A stretch of 64,000 nucleotides of DNA from Saccharopolyspora kobensis (GTDB lineage: Bacteria > Actinomycetota > Actinomycetes > Mycobacteriales > Pseudonocardiaceae), in assembly GCF_900108315.1 (NCBI RefSeq), contig NZ_FNVB01000003.1:717404-781403 (forward strand), read 5' to 3'. The first letter of the stretch is position 1. The number at the start of each line of letters is the position of its first letter. Made by a program: the position numbers and the translations under genes. Under the pieces are notes generated by a model. It worked only from the letters and a program-made list of their open reading frames with translations. It searched no databases and had not been told where the DNA came from. This document shows positions 52,238 to 60,146 of the stretch, in pieces.

Positions 52238-54336
52238 GCAGGGATCCGGACGCGCTCGCGCGGCTGCTGCCGGAATGGCACCGGATGCGCGACGCCGAGC
52301 AGGGCGGTCCGCTGCGCGAGCTCCTCGGCATCGTCGGCGAGCAGCTGGACCTGGTGCGCGAGGCGATCGAGCAGCAGTACGACGACTGGTTCGTCGAGAC
52401 CGCCGCCGAGTGGGTGCTGCCCTACCTCGGCGAACTGGTCGGCTACGAGCGGCTGCCCGGCTACGAGCGGGTGTCGACCGCAGGCCTGCGCGACGGCGCT
52501 GATCCGGCGCGGGCGCGGCAGCGGCTGGCCGAGGCGCTGGCACCGCGCCGGGACATGGCCGCCACCGTCGGAAACCGGCGGCGCAAGGGCACTCTCGCAC
52601 TGCTGGAGGAGCTGGCGGCCGACACCGCGGGCTGGCCCGCGCGAGCCGTCGAGCTCTCCCGGCTGGTCGCGCACTCGCAGCCGATCCGGCTGCTGGGCCC
52701 GCACGTCCGGCCGCACGGCGGGCTGGCGGACATGCGCGACGGCACCGCCCTGGACCTCGCGACCGGGCCGTTCAGCGACACCGCGCGAACGGCGGACGTC
52801 CGGCGCGCCGACTCCCGCCGCCGCCCCGGCGGCCTCACCCCGGCCGGTGTGGGCGTGTTCGCGTGGCGGCTCAAGCCGTACTCGGTGACCAACGCGCCCG
52901 CGTACTGCATCGACCGCACCCACGGCCACTACACGTTCTCCGTGCTGGGCAACGACACCCCGCTGGTGACCAAGCCGGTGCCGGAACCCTCGACCAGCCA
53001 CCTCGCCACCATCGACAACGTGCCCGCACCGCTGCGGCGCAAGCAGGTGGCCGACCGGCTGGCCGACTACTACGGGCCGGGCAAGAGCTTCTGCCTGCAC
53101 CTCGACGGCCCGGACCGGCCGGTACCTCCGTCGCGGATCGCGATCGCCGACCTCTCCGACTGGCGCTACCGGCCGCGCTACGGGCAGGTCGCGGTGGACC
53201 CGGTGCTGGGCCGCATCGCCTTCAGCACCCGCCAGGCACCGCACCTCGGCGTGTCGGTGACCTACCACCACGCCTTCTCCACCGAGCTCGGCGGCGGCGA
53301 GTACCCGCGCGAGCCCGAAACCCCGCCCGCGGCGAAGGTCTACCGGGTCGGCCCCGACGAGTCGATCATGGACGCCTACCGGGCATGGCGCGAGGAACCG
53401 CGCCGCCCCGAAGCCGTCATCGAGATCGCGCACAACGGCACCCACTTGGAACAGCTGGACTTCGAGCTGACCGCGGGCGACCGGCTGCAGATCCGCGGCG
53501 CCGAGGGCTGCCGACCGGTGCTGCGGCTGCCCGACACCCACAGCAACCGCCCGGACGCCCTGACCATCCGGGTACCGGCGGAAGCCGCCGGTGACCGGCC
53601 GCGGGTCGTCATGGACGGGCTGCTCATCACCGGACGCGGCATCCGGGTCACCGGACCGCTGGAGGCACTGGTGCTGCGGCACTGCACGCTGGTGCCCGGC
53701 TGGTCGCTGCGGGAGGACTGCGAACCGCAGTGGCCCGCCGAGCCGAGCCTGCTGCTGGAACGCACCACCGCCTGCGTGCAGATCGACCGCTGCGTCCTGG
53801 GCGGCATCTCGGTGATCGGCGACGAGGTCAGCACAGATCCGCTGCCGATCCACATCCGCGACAGCATCGTCGACGCCACCGACCGCGAACTGCCCGCCCT
53901 GTCGGCGCCCGACTGCCGGCACGCGCACGCAACGCTGCACGCGCACCGCAGCACGTTCTTCGGCGAAGTGCACACCCACGCGGTGCGCATCGCCGAGAAC
54001 TGCATCGTCACCGGCAGCTTCCGGGTGGCGCGGCGCGGGATCGGCTGCCTGCGCCACACCTACGTCCCACCCGGCTCGCGCACTCCTCGCCGCTACCGCT
54101 GCCCGGCGGACCTGGCGCCGGTGCGGCCGGCGTTCGCCTCGCGCCGCTACGGCACGCCGGACTACGCGCGGCTGACCGACGACTGCCCGCCCGAGATCCG
54201 GCGCGGCGCCGAGGACGGCTCCGAGCTCGGCGTGTTCCACGACCTCTACGAACCGCAGCGGGAGGACAACCTGCGAGCGCGCCTCGCGGAGTACAGCCCC
54301 GCCCGCTGCGACGTCGGCCTGATCTTCACCTCCTGA
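52234..54336 (+). CDS. gpI-like tail protein with right-handed beta-helix region
   Basis: 700 aa. The N-terminus (1-120) is like phage tail protein I (LARLLPEWHRMRDAEQGGPLRELLGIVGEQLDLVREAIEQQYDDWFVETAAEWVLPYLGELVGYERL). A linker domain (150-370) follows. Residues about 375-600 read as stacked short beta-strands with Cys/Asn-rich turns (VIEIAHNGTHLEQ, LVLRHCTLVPGW, LLLERTTACVQIDRCVLGGISV, IHIRDSIVDAT), a pectate-lyase-like beta-helix. In phage, gpI links wedge to tail fibre; here no fibre gene follows, so the beta-helix itself may contact the target. ATG overlaps the previous stop by 4 bp. Confidence 0.82.
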   Translation: MSRDPDALARLLPEWHRMRDAEQGGPLRELLGIVGEQLDLVREAIEQQYDDWFVETAAEWVLPYLGELVGYERLPGYERVSTAGLRDGADPARARQRLAEALAPRRDMAATVGNRRRKGTLALLEELAADTAGWPARAVELSRLVAHSQPIRLLGPHVRPHGGLADMRDGTALDLATGPFSDTARTADVRRADSRRRPGGLTPAGVGVFAWRLKPYSVTNAPAYCIDRTHGHYTFSVLGNDTPLVTKPVPEPSTSHLATIDNVPAPLRRKQVADRLADYYGPGKSFCLHLDGPDRPVPPSRIAIADLSDWRYRPRYGQVAVDPVLGRIAFSTRQAPHLGVSVTYHHAFSTELGGGEYPREPETPPAAKVYRVGPDESIMDAYRAWREEPRRPEAVIEIAHNGTHLEQLDFELTAGDRLQIRGAEGCRPVLRLPDTHSNRPDALTIRVPAEAAGDRPRVVMDGLLITGRGIRVTGPLEALVLRHCTLVPGWSLREDCEPQWPAEPSLLLERTTACVQIDRCVLGGISVIGDEVSTDPLPIHIRDSIVDATDRELPALSAPDCRHAHATLHAHRSTFFGEVHTHAVRIAENCIVTGSFRVARRGIGCLRHTYVPPGSRTPRRYRCPADLAPVRPAFASRRYGTPDYARLTDDCPPEIRRGAEDGSELGVFHDLYEPQREDNLRARLAEYSPARCDVGLIFTS

Positions 54337-54347
54337 AAGGACGTGCC

Positions 54348-55694
54348 ATGCACGCAGACTTGTCCCGGATCACCTTCCACCCGGAGCGCGGTTACTCGGC
54401 GGTGATCGCCCAGCAGGGCCGGGTCCAGGTCGACGCCGACATCAACGAGCAGGTCCTCAACCAGCTCTACCAGCACCGGACCGCGCTCGTCGACCTGATC
54501 GGCCAGCACGGCGGCCCGGCCGCCTCCGCCGGGTTCAAGATCGAGCGCCTGGCCGGCAGACACGGCCTGGACGACCTGTCCATCGGGCCGGGCCGCTACT
54601 ACGTCGGCGGCGTCCTCTGCGACGCACACCGCCCCGAGCCGGGGATTCCCGTTCCCGACGAGGGCGAGCCCGCGCCACCGGACCCGCCGGGGCCCTGGAC
54701 GTACTGGGACCAGCCCGACGCGTTCCGCGACCCGGAGCTCCCCGGTGACCGGCTGCCCGCCGAAGCGCCGTACCTGGTGTACCTGAAGGTGTGGGAGCGG
54801 CTGGTCACCGCCGCCGAGGACCCGGAGCTGCGGGAAGTCGCGCTGGGTGCGGACACCTCGGCGCGGATCAAGGTGGTCTGGCAGGTGCTCGCGCTGCCGA
54901 GCTCGGAGCTCCAAGTGCGCAACGCCGACGCTCCGATCGGCGCGGTGGAGCAGTCCTTCGACGAGTGGGTGCGCGGACGCACCGAGAACCCGGCCCGCCT
55001 CGCCGTCCGCGCGCAGCGCCCCGATGGCGCCGACGAACCGTGCGTGCTGCGGCCCGATGCGCGCTACCGCGGGCTCGAGAACCAGCTCTACCGCGTGGAG
55101 ATCCACGACGGCGGCCCCGCGGCGGAGGCGACTTTCAAGTGGTCGCGGGAGAACGGCTCCGTCGTGTTCCCCGTCGACGACGTCGACGGCACCTGGGTGG
55201 ACCTGGCCTCGCTCGGCGGTGACACCAAGCTCGACCTCGACGTCGGCGACTTCGTCGAATTCCTCGACACCGCCCTCATCAGCCGCCGGGAACCGCGGCC
55301 GATGCTGCGCGTCGAGGAGCTCGACCTGCCGGAGCGGCGGGTGCGGCTGTCCGCGGAACCGGCCGTCCCGCACCGCCCGGAACTGCACCCGTTCCTGCGC
55401 CGCTGGGACCACCGCGGCTCCCGGGGTGGAGCCGTTCCGGTCGAGGAGGGCCGCTGGATCCCGGTCGAGGACGGCGTGGAGATCTTCTTCCACCGCGCCG
55501 AATCCGAGTACCGCAGCGGTGACCACTGGATCGTGCCCGCCCGCACCGCCACCGGCGACGTGGAGTGGCCCACCGACCCGGCCGGTCGCCCGCTGCTGCG
55601 GCCGCCGCTCGGCGTCGTGGAGCACTGCGCGCCGCTGGCCTGGGTGACCGGTGAGCAGGTCGTCGACATGCGGCTCACCTTCGGCATGACCTGA
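54348..55694 (+). CDS. DUF6519 eCIS protein
   Basis: 448 aa. The N-terminus is highly characteristic (ADLSRITFHPERGYSAVIAQQGRVQVDADINEQ), as in proteins that close many actinobacterial eCIS and phage-tail-like operons (DUF6519). A mid region with LGVKVWER-like text (YLVYLKVWERLVTAAEDPELREVALG) and an FKWSRENGSVVFPV stretch resembles distal tail proteins and suggests beta-sandwich domains. Probably baseplate periphery or receptor binding; unproven. ATG with GAAAGGA upstream, 11 bp after the gpI-like stop. Its stop codon (55692-55694) directly touches the YcaO stop on the other strand. Confidence 0.8.
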   Translation: MHADLSRITFHPERGYSAVIAQQGRVQVDADINEQVLNQLYQHRTALVDLIGQHGGPAASAGFKIERLAGRHGLDDLSIGPGRYYVGGVLCDAHRPEPGIPVPDEGEPAPPDPPGPWTYWDQPDAFRDPELPGDRLPAEAPYLVYLKVWERLVTAAEDPELREVALGADTSARIKVVWQVLALPSSELQVRNADAPIGAVEQSFDEWVRGRTENPARLAVRAQRPDGADEPCVLRPDARYRGLENQLYRVEIHDGGPAAEATFKWSRENGSVVFPVDDVDGTWVDLASLGGDTKLDLDVGDFVEFLDTALISRREPRPMLRVEELDLPERRVRLSAEPAVPHRPELHPFLRRWDHRGSRGGAVPVEEGRWIPVEDGVEIFFHRAESEYRSGDHWIVPARTATGDVEWPTDPAGRPLLRPPLGVVEHCAPLAWVTGEQVVDMRLTFGMT

Positions 55695-57026
55695 TCACGG
55701 GTAGGGATGCGGTCGTTGGTTGCTGAACCCGCCGTAGGCCTCGAAGCGGGGATGCCGCAGCGGCGGCGCGCCGGGCAGTGAGAGCAGCAGCACGTCCGGT
55801 GACCACACCCGCGTGGCGTGGAAACCGAGCTGGTGGACGTCGGGAGTCGTGATGTCCGCGTGCAGCAGGCGCTTCCCGGAATCGCGGAACGCGGCGACCA
55901 GGCGCCGCGCCGCGCTGCTCGGGTCGGTGGTGGTGTCGGCGGGCAGGTCGGAGGCCTGCGAGCTGGTGCAGCTCGCGAAGCGCTCCTCGACCACCCGGGC
56001 GTTGACCGGATCCGAGTAGTGCGCGACGTTGCCGTCGAGGTCGAAGAAACCGTCGCCCGGTTCGGCGCGGCCGTCCTGCCACGTGCCCAGGGCGACCATC
56101 GCCGATGCTTCGACGAGCGCCTTGTACATCGCTGCGGTCAGCTTGCCGTCCGTGCCGAGCCCCAGCACGATCGCCGGGCCGTGCCCCTGGCGCCCGCGAA
56201 CGAGGCAGACGACCGTGAAGCCGGGCAGGTCGGGACTGGGCAGGAGGTGGAACTCCGGGTCGGGGAAGCGCGGACTCCAGTGCTCCTCCACGAGGTGGCG
56301 CAGGGCTCGCGTCCGCCGGTCCCAGCCGATCCGGACGGAGGGCACCGCGGTGTGCCAGTGCCCCATCACGGTGTCCAGCTGGACGAGCTCCTGCAGCGCG
56401 TTGAGCAGCGCTTTGACCGGATCGGTGTGGACCGCCGTGCCGGTCGTCACCGCGCTCTGGACGTACGGCTCCTGGTCGCGGATCTGGTAGCCGACCAGCA
56501 GCAGTTGTGCGGGCACCAGCACGTCCTCGCCGCCGACCAACGACGTCATCCGCATCCAGCTCATCGGCGCGTTCGGGTCGAACCGCTCGAAGGGGAAGTC
56601 CGGCTCGGCGAACTGGAGCTCGGCGAAGACGTCCAGCGCTGTCGTGTCGGCGACCGGTTCACCGCTGCCCACCAGATCGCTGCGGGCGGCGAAGACGAAG
56701 TTCTCGCGGTGGTGCGCGGGGAACGCGAAGTGCGCGTAGCGCTCGACCGACTCGGCGATGGTGCGGATCCGGGTGTCGTCGACGTCGGGACCGCAGGCGC
56801 CGACGTGCAACGAGCCCGACCTGACCGGCGGTGCGCCGACGAGCTGGTGGAGGCCGTGGGGCTCGGTCGCGGTGAGCGCGAAGCGCAGTCCGTACCGCCG
56901 GCGGAAGGTGGTGCCGAGGTTGGGCACCAGTCCGCACACCGGGCTCACCGCGCGTCGGGCGAGATCGTCGGCCTGGGCTCCTCTCGGCAGGGTGCGGTGC
57001 GCGAGCGCCACATCAGTCCTGCTCAT
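55695..57026 (-). CDS. YcaO-domain azoline-forming cyclodehydratase (TOMM D protein)
   Basis: 443 aa. ATP-binding YcaO signatures are visible: the TIAESVERYAHF helix near residue 90 (the ExxER-type motif) and ALLNALQELVQLDTV (the second conserved acidic helix). It ends precisely in Pro-His-Pro-Tyr-Pro, the C-terminal PxPxP motif of azoline-forming YcaO enzymes. It would phosphorylate backbone amides and cyclise Cys/Ser/Thr of a ribosomal precursor to azolines, with the adjacent partner protein. It starts 14 bp inside the partner gene. Its stop abuts the eCIS operon stop, so transcripts of both loci converge with no spacer. Confidence 0.9.
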   Translation of the reverse strand: MSRTDVALAHRTLPRGAQADDLARRAVSPVCGLVPNLGTTFRRRYGLRFALTATEPHGLHQLVGAPPVRSGSLHVGACGPDVDDTRIRTIAESVERYAHFAFPAHHRENFVFAARSDLVGSGEPVADTTALDVFAELQFAEPDFPFERFDPNAPMSWMRMTSLVGGEDVLVPAQLLLVGYQIRDQEPYVQSAVTTGTAVHTDPVKALLNALQELVQLDTVMGHWHTAVPSVRIGWDRRTRALRHLVEEHWSPRFPDPEFHLLPSPDLPGFTVVCLVRGRQGHGPAIVLGLGTDGKLTAAMYKALVEASAMVALGTWQDGRAEPGDGFFDLDGNVAHYSDPVNARVVEERFASCTSSQASDLPADTTTDPSSAARRLVAAFRDSGKRLLHADITTPDVHQLGFHATRVWSPDVLLLSLPGAPPLRHPRFEAYGGFSNQRPHPYP

Positions 57027-58044
57027 CGAGCCACGCCTTCACGTCGAAGTACAGCGACGTCTCCTCCTGCTGCGGGACGGGCGCGCAAACCCGGCAGCCG
57101 GGCAGCGCGAGCACCTCGTTGACCGCGATCTCCCACGTCGGCAGGTGCAGGCCGAGCGATTTGCCCGCGGTGAATCCGGAGCCGGTGCGGGCGAAGTTGA
57201 TGACTTCCAGGGCCAGGTAGGACGTGAGCAGCCCGGTCACCGCGGGCAGCATCGGTGGTCGGCCTCCGTTGGCCGCGGCGCGTGCCAGGGCGCGCTTGTA
57301 GCGGAGGTAGCCCTCGGCATTGGTCAGTCCCATCAGGACTCGGGTTTCGAAGCAGGCGTAGCAGGCGGTGGCTCCCGGCAGGAAGGTCGGCCCCACGTGC
57401 AGGAACGGCCCGTCGATCACCCCGAGGATCCACGGGATCCGCAGGTGCAGGGCGATTCGGTTCAGCAGGTCCAGGCGCACCGGGTCGATGCGGGTGTCGG
57501 CCCAGACCAGCAGCGATCCCCGCCAGTGCTCGACCGGCTCCAGCCGCTCGCGCAGGCTCAGCGGGTGGTCGGCCCAGCTGGTGTCGGGGTCGTCGAGCAG
57601 CTGCTGCCCGGCTGCGGTGTCCGGCACGACGAGTGCTGGATCGCTGCTGGTCAGCATCCCGTTCAGCTGCTCGACGAGGTCACCGCTGCCCAGCAGCCGC
57701 ACCGGCGGCGGCTCGGGTGGAGCGGCCGGGCGCAGCACGTGGGCGTAGTCGTCGAGGTAGTGGTCCAGCGCGGACCGCGGGGTGTCCTCGATGGCGTCCA
57801 GATCTCGCAGGTAGGCCACCAGCCGGTCGACCTCCGCGCGACTCGTCCCCGCGCTGTCGGCGAGGTCGTCCAGCGCCGTCCCGTCCAGGCCGTTGATCAG
57901 GCTGAACAGCCGTCCCGACGCGGACTGGTCGCGGATGGTGTGCGAGAGCGAGTTCCACACGCCCGACCGAAGTTCCACCTCGTCGGGGCTGTGCGGAACA
58001 ACGGAGAAGGATCGCTTGAGGCGGGGAGCACCGGTGAGGTGCAT
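57013..58044 (-). CDS. TOMM leader-binding partner (E1/ThiF-like C protein)
   Basis: 343 aa. The N-terminal RiPP-recognition-like winged helix (about 15-95: LRSGVWNSLSHTIRDQSASGRLFSLINGLDGTALDDLADSAG) is followed by an E1-like domain with the zinc Cys set: CYAC at about 225 and CRVC near the C-terminus (LPGCRVCAPV). It binds the leader peptide and activates the YcaO protein. Start: the ATG at 58044 has GGAG 8 bp upstream; a GTG at 58062 would instead overlap the SagB stop by 4 bp and is a real alternative. Confidence 0.85.
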   Translation of the reverse strand: MHLTGAPRLKRSFSVVPHSPDEVELRSGVWNSLSHTIRDQSASGRLFSLINGLDGTALDDLADSAGTSRAEVDRLVAYLRDLDAIEDTPRSALDHYLDDYAHVLRPAAPPEPPPVRLLGSGDLVEQLNGMLTSSDPALVVPDTAAGQQLLDDPDTSWADHPLSLRERLEPVEHWRGSLLVWADTRIDPVRLDLLNRIALHLRIPWILGVIDGPFLHVGPTFLPGATACYACFETRVLMGLTNAEGYLRYKRALARAAANGGRPPMLPAVTGLLTSYLALEVINFARTGSGFTAGKSLGLHLPTWEIAVNEVLALPGCRVCAPVPQQEETSLYFDVKAWLDEQD

Positions 58045-58058
58045 GTGCCGTACTCCAA

Positions 58059-59027
58059 TCACGCTTCGCCGGGGCGGCCGATGAGCACCGTGTGCAGGAG
58101 GGTTCGGTAGAGGCCGTCCAGCCCGAGCGCCCGGTTCGCCGGTTCGTCGTAGAAACCGGCCCAGTCCGTGCTGGCCAGCCCGAGGGAGTTCGCCGCGAGG
58201 TGGAGGTGCTCGGACATCGCGCCGGTCTCGTGCAGCACGAAGCGCAGCCCCCGTGCGCCGTACTTGCGCATGGACCGCCACGGCCGCCCCACCAGGAGCG
58301 CGACGCAAGCGGCGTCACGCGCGGGCGGGTTCTCGCCGAACTCCCCCAAACCTTCCGAGAGCAACGCCTGAACGGCGGTCGTGTCGCCGTAGTGGTCGAA
58401 CGCCTCGGCCCTGGGTGCGAAGCGGTAGGCACCGCGCTCCAGCCCGGTCACCCGGATCGCGACGATGTGCAGCTCCACCGGGAAAAGCCCACCGGCGCTG
58501 GGCACCGCGCGCCCCGGAACGCGCCGGGTGCTGTCGGCCGGATGCGTGCAGCCGCCCGCCGCGCGCACCAACGTGGCGACCTCCGCGCGGTCGACGGGTT
58601 CCCCGCTGAACGACCGGGCGCTGGTGCGGCGCTGGATGAGCTCGTCCAAGCTGCCGTCCAGCGGCAACGACGCGGGCAGGTCGACCCGCTCCGCGTCCGG
58701 CACCGATTCCGCGTCCGTCCGGGCGATCAGGGACGTGAACTTCTCGTCGAGGTAATCGGCGACCGAATTGGCGGTTTCCCGGTCGTGCCGGTGCGACCGG
58801 GAGGCGAGCAGGAATTCTTCGGCCGGCCGGGCCTGTTCGCCGAACCCGAGGTGGGAGTGCCGAATTTGATGGGGCCGATAAGCCGTCGAATTGAACCACG
58901 GCGTTGCCGCGGAGAAGGAATTGGCGTGCAGCGCCAGCGGGACAAGTTCGTTCTCGACCGCCACGACCACCCCGTTCAGCCGGACTGGGAAGCCACCGTC
59001 GCGCCCCGGGCGGGAGAAGGCTCGCAC
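58059..59027 (-). CDS. SagB-type FMN-dependent dehydrogenase (TOMM B protein)
   Basis: About 322 aa. Nitroreductase-like SagB/ThcOx features: RRTSARSFSGEPVDRAEVATLVRAAGG (the conserved R-R-S-x-R-x-F start), PSAGGLFPVELHIVAIRVTGLERGAYRF, and DPAARDAACVALLVGRPWRSMRKYGARGLRFVLHETGAMSEHLHLAANSLGL (given here as family segments). It oxidises azolines to aromatic azoles with FMN. N-terminal start is uncertain: the GTG at 59027 fits the codon bias; others are the GTGs at 58970 and 58964 and an ATG at 59138. It lies first of the three enzymes, 14 bp upstream of the partner gene. Confidence 0.85.
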   Translation of the reverse strand: MRAFSRPGRDGGFPVRLNGVVVAVENELVPLALHANSFSAATPWFNSTAYRPHQIRHSHLGFGEQARPAEEFLLASRSHRHDRETANSVADYLDEKFTSLIARTDAESVPDAERVDLPASLPLDGSLDELIQRRTSARSFSGEPVDRAEVATLVRAAGGCTHPADSTRRVPGRAVPSAGGLFPVELHIVAIRVTGLERGAYRFAPRAEAFDHYGDTTAVQALLSEGLGEFGENPPARDAACVALLVGRPWRSMRKYGARGLRFVLHETGAMSEHLHLAANSLGLASTDWAGFYDEPANRALGLDGLYRTLLHTVLIGRPGEA

Positions 59028-59049
59028 CCGGGGCGTTCCAGCGACTTCG

Positions 59050-59247
59050 CTACTTCTTCGCCCGTGCCGGACGGGCAGCGGCGGAAGAGCTGGAGGCACA
59101 TCCCGCGGCCGCCATCGCCGGCGACCTGTCCTGGCCACTGCGCGCCGCGCTGCGGTTCTCCCTCGTGGACGAGACCTGGAGCTTCATTCGAACCACCCTC
59201 GCATTCTCGGCAACGGCCGGTTGCTCGGCCGCCGCGATACTAGCCAC
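59050..59247 (-). CDS. Candidate TOMM precursor peptide
   Basis: 65 codons from a GTG with GCGGAA 6-9 bp upstream, ending 22 bp before the preferred SagB start, on the same strand as the cyclodehydratase genes. The product is basic. Its last part contains the short core-like stretch Ala-Gly-Cys-Ala-Ser-Ser-Ser-Ser-Ala, the residues a cyclodehydratase would modify. The rest could serve as leader. Caution: an opposite-strand frame shares the same third-codon positions, so GC3 does not decide, and no known leader motif is recognised. The region 59028-59369 holds no better minus-strand candidate. Confidence 0.28.
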   Translation of the reverse strand: MASIAAAEQPAVAENARVVRMKLQVSSTRENRSAARSGQDRSPAMAAAGCASSSSAAARPARAKK

Positions 59248-59369
59248 GGAATTCCGCGCCGAGACCCACGAGCAAGATCAACAACCCGACAGAATGAAAA
59301 ACCTCCCTCGGGTAGTGACACTCTTGCGGGATCGGATCACCGCGCGGTTCGGTCGCGGAATTCCTCGGC

Positions 59370-60146
59370 TCAGGCGGAGTTCTGCTGCCGCCGGTGGGTG
59401 AGCGCGCGGCGGGCGAGGCCGTCAAGGAGGTAGCCGAGCACGCCGATGACCAGGATGACGGCCATCATCTGGTCGTAGGCGAGCTGGTCGCGGGCGTTGA
59501 GGATCTGGTAGCCGAGCCCGGAATCCACGCCGAGCATCTCCGCCGGGACGAGCACCACCCACGCGATGCCGAGCGCGACCCGCACACCGGTGAGGACGTG
59601 GCCCCGGGTCGCGGGCAGCACGACGCTGGTCAGCACTTCGGTCCTCGTCGCGCCGAGCGAGCGGGCCACGAGCCGGTGCCCCGGGTCGACGGCGTGCACG
59701 CCCGCGGCGGTGTTGAGCACGATCGGCCACAGCGCCGCGGCCGCCACCAGGAAGACCACCGGTCGGTGCCCGATGCCGAACAGCGCGACGGCCACCGGTG
59801 CCCACGACAGCGGCGAAACCATGCGCAGGAACTGGAAGACCGGGCGCGTGGCGCGCTCCAGCGCGGCCAGCGAACCGACGGCGAAGCCGAGCGGCACGCC
59901 GATCACGGCGGCGATGAGCAGCCCGGCGAGCAGCCGCCACAGGCTCGCCGCGATGTCGCCGAACAGCACGCCGCGCCGGGCCAGGTCGGCGATCGCGGGA
60001 ATGGCGTGCTGCGGCGCGAAGGAGTTCAGCAGCCGGTCCGCACCGGCCAGCACGGTGGTGAGGAACCACCACATCAGGACGGCGACGGCGATCGCGGCCG
60101 TCGGCGCGATCCAGCGGGTGCGGGAGCGCGGCGGTGAGATGGTCAC
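59370..60146 (-). CDS. ABC transporter permease (SsuC/TauC-like)
   Basis: 258 aa with about six membrane helices. The EAA-type cytoplasmic loop is visible in ARSLGATRTEVLTSVVLPATRGHVLTGVRVALGIAWVVLVPAEM, and the following GLGYQILNARD segment is typical of sulfonate/nitrate/taurine permeases. It forms the membrane channel with the ATPase and binding protein upstream. The GTG start overlaps the binding-protein stop by 4 bp. It is the last gene of the minus-strand operon that begins at 63601. Confidence 0.9.
   Translation of the reverse strand: MTISPPRSRTRWIAPTAAIAVAVLMWWFLTTVLAGADRLLNSFAPQHAIPAIADLARRGVLFGDIAASLWRLLAGLLIAAVIGVPLGFAVGSLAALERATRPVFQFLRMVSPLSWAPVAVALFGIGHRPVVFLVAAAALWPIVLNTAAGVHAVDPGHRLVARSLGATRTEVLTSVVLPATRGHVLTGVRVALGIAWVVLVPAEMLGVDSGLGYQILNARDQLAYDQMMAVILVIGVLGYLLDGLARRALTHRRQQNSA

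Noticed and set aside
28234-55694. Possible prophage
   Set aside because: Tail genes only: no terminase, portal, capsid, integrase, holin or endolysin. AAA+ ATPase, DUF4255 and DUF4157 are eCIS markers.
58904-59401. Plus-strand ORF with high GC3 opposite the SagB 5' end and candidate precursor
   Set aside because: Its only ATG lies deep in the SagB N-terminal region and has no ribosome site. Third positions coincide with those of the minus-strand frame, so GC3 is not independent evidence. It cannot be excluded, but it is not supported as a gene.
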